This document shows positions 60,900 through 64,000 of a DNA stretch of 64,000 bases, piece after piece. The notes under the pieces are model-generated. The model had not been told where the DNA came from. It did not search any database and saw only the letters and a program-made list of their open reading frames with translations. The DNA is from Euryarchaeota archaeon SCGC AAA252-I15 (GTDB taxonomy: Archaea; Altiarchaeota; Altiarchaeia; IMC4; SCGC-AAA252-I15), in NCBI GenBank assembly GCA_000402775.1, contig AQSC01000061.1:14856-78855 (forward strand). Reading direction: 5' to 3'. Both the position numbers and the translations under genes were made by a program. Position 1 is the stretch's first letter. Each line of letters begins with the position of its first letter.

Positions 60900-61490
60900 A
60901 TGGCTTCTCGAAAAGCTTCGGTTTCCAGGAAGACTAAGGAGACTGACATTCAGTTGGAGTTGAATCTCGATGGCGAAGGAAAATCCAAGGTAGCCTTACC
61001 TCTTAAGTTTTTTTCCCACATGCTCGAGAATTTCTCCAAACACTCGAACTTCGACTTAACTCTTAAAGGTTCCGGTGACGTTGACGTGGACGACCACCAC
61101 TTGGTTGAGGACGTTGGCATCTGCTTGGGAGACGCTTTCGATCAGGCGTTGGGTGACAAGTCGGGTATCACGCGCATGGCACACGCAATCGTCCCCATGG
61201 ACGACTCCCGTGCGGAAGTGTCGGTTGATCTTTCAGGCAGGCCTTACGCTAAAGTGGATTTACCTTTCAGCGAGTTCACAGACCGGCGCGTCGGAGACAC
61301 GAGCAAGGAAAACATAGTCCACTTCCTCGAAAGCTTTGCGCTTTCAGGTAAATTCAACTTGAACGTGAAGGTGGAGGGCCGAAACGACCACCACAAGGTG
61401 GAGGCAGCCTTCAAAGGCCTTGCGCGAGCGCTAAAGGAAGCGACCAGAATAAGCGGGAAAGGAATACCCAGCACCAAAGGAGTAGTCTGA
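60900..61490 (+). CDS. hisB: imidazoleglycerol-phosphate dehydratase
   Basis: HisB removes water from IGP in histidine synthesis using two Mn2+ ions. The 196-residue protein has the metal motifs VDDHHLVEDVGICLG and GRNDHHKVEAAFKGLARAL and the usual two-fold internal repeat. An AT-rich TATATTTTACTTTAAAC lies about 25 bases before the ATG. It is convergent with a methyltransferase-like gene, 1 bp apart. Confidence 0.94.
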   Translation: MASRKASVSRKTKETDIQLELNLDGEGKSKVALPLKFFSHMLENFSKHSNFDLTLKGSGDVDVDDHHLVEDVGICLGDAFDQALGDKSGITRMAHAIVPMDDSRAEVSVDLSGRPYAKVDLPFSEFTDRRVGDTSKENIVHFLESFALSGKFNLNVKVEGRNDHHKVEAAFKGLARALKEATRISGKGIPSTKGVV

Positions 61491-61491
61491 T

Positions 61492-62256
61492 TTATTCAAG
61501 CATTCCTTCCCATTTGTTGATGAGTGTTTCGACCGGTTTTTTAAGCTCCGGGACAAATCGTGCAGAGACATCAACGGCTTTAGATTCTGTTGCGAGAGTT
61601 ATCGCACCCGAAAGGACATTAGTCTGGTCAATATCTTCCGGTTTATGGCAGGCTACACTGATTGTGTCGTGCCTGCGCTCACGGCCTGCATCAAGAATGT
61701 CGAAGTAATCTGCATCATGCACGTCTCCGTCGGCATCCTCCATGAACCTGATGTTGAATCCCATACCCTCTATCCTATGGAACATGTCCAGCGAGTAAAT
61801 GTGTTTGCCGGAGACGTAGTCTGCCGCTGATGCGAACCGTCCTCTCCCCTCTCGCGATACGACGGTGCCGCCGGGGGCAACCTCGACGAGGCCTTTTGCA
61901 AAGACTGCTTGCGGGAACGGGCACGTTGTGCAGAGTGCGTTGTTAAAGAGAATTAAATCACTTGTGGGTGGGTCAGTCATAAAGTAATCTCCTGCCACTA
62001 GGTTGAATTTTGGCCACAAGTCCTCTCCCACCCTCTCACGAGCTTGATCAATCCAATCTTGTGGAACTTCCCCGCGCTCGATTGCGGTGTAGCTTTCAAG
62101 CCCCGGGTAAGACTTTAAAAAAGTGTATGGAGTCCTAAGGTTCGTGCCCATGCCAATTTCAGTGACAACTTTCGGAGTTATGTGGAGTGTTTCCAACTCC
62201 CCCACAATCATTTCGTTCATCCAGGGCCTATCGCCTGAACTAGCATATCTCTGCAT
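61492..62256 (-). CDS. class I SAM-dependent methyltransferase-like protein
   Basis: This 254-residue protein has a Rossmann-type motif I (VVTEIGMGTNLRTPY), an acidic motif II (YTAIERGEV), and LVAGDYFMTDPPTSDLILFNNALC. These fit a SAM-dependent methyltransferase acting on a small molecule or on an undetermined substrate. The glycines of motif I are fewer than usual (EIGMGTN), so cofactor use is probable rather than certain. It is convergent with hisB. Confidence 0.6.
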   Translation of the reverse strand: MQRYASSGDRPWMNEMIVGELETLHITPKVVTEIGMGTNLRTPYTFLKSYPGLESYTAIERGEVPQDWIDQARERVGEDLWPKFNLVAGDYFMTDPPTSDLILFNNALCTTCPFPQAVFAKGLVEVAPGGTVVSREGRGRFASAADYVSGKHIYSLDMFHRIEGMGFNIRFMEDADGDVHDADYFDILDAGRERRHDTISVACHKPEDIDQTNVLSGAITLATESKAVDVSARFVPELKKPVETLINKWEGMLE

Positions 62257-62332
62257 GAGTTAAAACAGGGTTTGACAAAAAATAAATCAACGGTTTCATA
62301 CCAAAACAACAACACCAGAATCTAGTATTATA

Positions 62333-62782
62333 TCAATTGTCTTGACGGTAGTGTTTCTCACTGGCCCTGAGTATTTCAGGAATAAGCCTAAGTTCAATCT
62401 CACTCATGGTGAGCGTCACAGGCTCGATGGCGTGAAGAACGCTTTCGACTGCAAGTATTCTGAAGTCGTCGGGTAACGTCTGCCCCTGTGATGGCGCGTG
62501 CATCGCAGGTCTTCTATGCTTCTGCCCTTTCACGACTTTCTTCTTCTTAATTTCAGGGTGCCCTACCCTCCTATCTGGCTCGGTCGGAGGCTGATAATTT
62601 CGTATACGATAGTCTCTTGCAGCAGCTTCCAACACCTCGGGGAAAACAGAGCGGGAGTCAGCAGGCATTCCAAGTTGTAGTGCGTTAAATACTTCAATAA
62701 AGTTGGGTAGTAGGTTTTTGATGGCCTCATCCTGAACCTCCCCCTCAACTCCACCACCTCTTTTTCTCTTGTGCATGACCAT
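62333..62782 (-). CDS. small basic protein, unknown
   Basis: This protein of about 149 residues has a basic start (MVMHKRKRGGG), a helical segment (IKNLLPNFIEVFNALQLG), a basic linker (KKKKVVKGQKHRR) and a C-terminal helical segment. I start it at 62782 (or 62776) rather than 62809, because the RuBisCO promoter would otherwise overlap the coding region. No family recognised. It is divergent from the RuBisCO gene. Confidence 0.5.
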   Translation of the reverse strand: MVMHKRKRGGGVEGEVQDEAIKNLLPNFIEVFNALQLGMPADSRSVFPEVLEAAARDYRIRNYQPPTEPDRRVGHPEIKKKKVVKGQKHRRPAMHAPSQGQTLPDDFRILAVESVLHAIEPVTLTMSEIELRLIPEILRASEKHYRQDN

Positions 62783-62820
62783 TGAATTACTATTTAATTT
62801 ATTATTCAAATACTTGCCTT
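62783..62820 (+). promoter_or_regulatory. RuBisCO promoter region, leaderless type
   Basis: The short gap between divergent genes contains a TATTTAATTTATTA stretch about 27 bases before the RuBisCO ATG, the distance expected for an archaeal TATA box driving a leaderless transcript. No Shine-Dalgarno is present before the ATG. Confidence 0.5.
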
Positions 62821-64000
62821 ATGAAACAATCCGGATTTGTTGACACAAACTACTCTCCCGAAAAAGAGGACCTTGTATGCCTCTTCTACGTCGAGCCTCC
62901 AGAAGGAAAATCACTTGCATGGAGTGCCGAGAATGTTGCCGGGGAATCCAGTGTGGGCACTTGGACTGACGTCTCGACCGCTGAACACGCTCTTTCAGGT
63001 CTTGCCCCCCATGTTTTCTCTCTGGATGAAGAGTCTAACATCATAAAAGTGGCTTATCCTGTCGACTTGTTCGAATACGACAACATACCCTGTATCCTCT
63101 CTTCTGTCGCGGGAAACGTCTTCGGTATGAAAGCTATTTCAAACCTTCGTCTTATGGACATACAGTTCCCTGAAAAAATCAGCTCTAAATTTGCGGGCCC
63201 AAGATTTGGAATCCCCGGAATCCGCAATCTTCTGAAAATCCCGGACCGCCCGCTCGTAGGAACCATTGTCAAACCCAAGCTTGGTCTTCCGACGGAAGAG
63301 CACGCTCGCGTCGCCTATGACGCGTGGGTCGGTGGTTGCGACATAGTTAAAGACGATGAGAATCTGACGAGCCAGGTGTTTAATCCATTCGAGGAACGTG
63401 TTAAACAAACCCTCGCCATGCGCAAGAAGGCTGAAGCCGAGACTGGTGAAATGAAAATTTACATGCCTAACGTTACTGCCGAGACTAACGAGATGCTGCG
63501 CCGAGCAAAACTCGTAAAGGATACTGGTGGACGCTATGTCATGGTCGACATCATGACTTGCGGTTTCGCAGCCCTTCAAACTCTTGCTGACGCTGACTTG
63601 GGTTTAGTCCTTCACGCCCACCGCGCCATGCACGCGGCAGTGACCAGAAACCCCCGCCATGGAATCACAATGCTCGTAATCGCCAAGCTCATGCGCCTTC
63701 TGGGCATGGACCAGCTTCACGTCGGCACATTCGACGTCGGCAAGATGGAGGGTGGAAGCGACGAGATAAAGCAGATCGCCGAAGCCATAACCTTGGATTC
63801 AGTCGATGAAACGCCGATCCGTCTTGCGCAAAACTGGCCTGGTCAAAAACCAGTCTTCCCAGTGGCATCCGGAGGCCTTCACCCCGGTCACGTCGAAGAG
63901 CTTATGTCTCGCGCTGGATCCGACATAATAATCCAGATGGGTGGGGGAATCCACGGCCACCCTGAAGGCACGAAGGCCGGGTCCGCGGCCGCTCGCCAGG
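62821..64000 (+). CDS. rbcL: ribulose-bisphosphate carboxylase large subunit, archaeal form III type (3'-partial)
   Basis: The first 393 codons of a RuBisCO large subunit run off the window end. The catalytic set is complete so far: GTIVKPKLGL with the active-site Lys, the carbamylated Lys and metal ligands in DIVKDDEN, LHAHRAMHAAVTR, HVGTFDVGKMEGG (loop 6), VASGGLHPGH, and GGGIHGHPEGTKAG. The start and these motifs fit archaeal form III-type enzymes, which convert RuBP from AMP or nucleoside salvage (with AMP phosphorylase and ribose-1,5-bisphosphate isomerase) or work in carbon fixation. Those partner genes are not in the window. Confidence 0.95.
   Translation, partial: MKQSGFVDTNYSPEKEDLVCLFYVEPPEGKSLAWSAENVAGESSVGTWTDVSTAEHALSGLAPHVFSLDEESNIIKVAYPVDLFEYDNIPCILSSVAGNVFGMKAISNLRLMDIQFPEKISSKFAGPRFGIPGIRNLLKIPDRPLVGTIVKPKLGLPTEEHARVAYDAWVGGCDIVKDDENLTSQVFNPFEERVKQTLAMRKKAEAETGEMKIYMPNVTAETNEMLRRAKLVKDTGGRYVMVDIMTCGFAALQTLADADLGLVLHAHRAMHAAVTRNPRHGITMLVIAKLMRLLGMDQLHVGTFDVGKMEGGSDEIKQIAEAITLDSVDETPIRLAQNWPGQKPVFPVASGGLHPGHVEELMSRAGSDIIIQMGGGIHGHPEGTKAGSAAARQ

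Noticed and set aside
63139..63579. Minus-strand ORF of 146 codons at the window end
   Set aside because: It lies entirely inside the RuBisCO gene, whose catalytic motifs are all in frame on the plus strand.
1..64000. Possible tRNA or rRNA genes
   Set aside because: Words like GGTTCGAA were seen (for example near 9371 and 17701), but no acceptor, D and anticodon arms could be built around them.

Overview
The window is a gene-dense stretch of archaeal chromosome. Archaeal markers are spread along its whole length: a Hef-type XPF nuclease, an archaeosine-synthase radical SAM enzyme, archaeal UMP kinase, NreA, TiaS, GatD, archaeal DnaG, a Lon-B-like ATPase, folate-independent MetE and a form III-type RuBisCO. 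Many genes have a TATA-like box about 25-30 bases before the ATG (leaderless transcripts). Others have GGTG/GAGGTG Shine-Dalgarno sequences. Complete-looking hisA, hisB, argC, ilvE, purM, purD and nadX genes suggest a biosynthetically capable, probably anaerobic, corrinoid-using archaeon. I cannot assign a lineage from sequence alone. No rRNA, tRNA or CRISPR array is visible.

Layout. 1-8.5 kb is an ordinary co-directional block: Hef nuclease, a winged-helix/coiled-coil protein, the archaeosine enzyme, then hisA, tatD, purM and ilvE. 8.6-11.4 kb is a restriction-modification island: an orphan DNA methyltransferase, a DpnI-like methyl-dependent endonuclease and a Dam-type methyltransferase cut off at its catalytic motif. 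11.4-14.9 kb returns to core genes (pyrH, a PfkB kinase, argC). 15-17.1 kb is an insertion holding a beta-helix surface protein. It lies between two copies of the argC 3' end. 17.1-27 kb holds a MATE transporter, a triple-AAA Cdc48-like ATPase, small membrane proteins, an N-terminal half of PheT and a Trk potassium uptake pair. 27-28.3 kb has a structured repeat and a toxin-antitoxin pair. 28.3-34.6 kb is NreA, a class III RNR-like protein without its glycyl-radical end, and GNAT proteins, one broken at a G13 tract. 34.6-36.8 kb repeats the insertion pattern seen at argC: a membrane-protein gene lies between two copies of the 3' end of a TctA-like gene. 37-42.5 kb includes two tRNA/nucleotide-type enzymes and a possible replication or plasmid-derived module (AAA ATPase with seven TAAGTCA motifs). 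42.5-53.5 kb is mostly minus-strand housekeeping (gatD, nadX, Lon-like ATPase, dnaG, purD). 53.6-58.9 kb is an ECF transporter with a secreted DUF4430-like protein and MetE. The window ends with paralogous lipoproteins, hisB and the start of a RuBisCO gene.

How parts work together. The ECF importer, the secreted DUF4430-like protein, MetE and a B12-binding radical SAM protein point to a corrinoid scavenging and use circuit. A perfect 25-bp palindrome in the divergent promoter is a likely operator. DpnI beside a dead dam gene fits a switch from a GATC-methylated to a GATC-unmethylated genome.

The most unusual signal is the pair of insertions at 3' ends of protein genes. In each, the interrupted gene keeps an intact end, and a second, synonymously diverged copy of that end lies beyond the inserted gene, where it overlaps the next gene. 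This is the geometry of site-specific integration, but no integrase is present.
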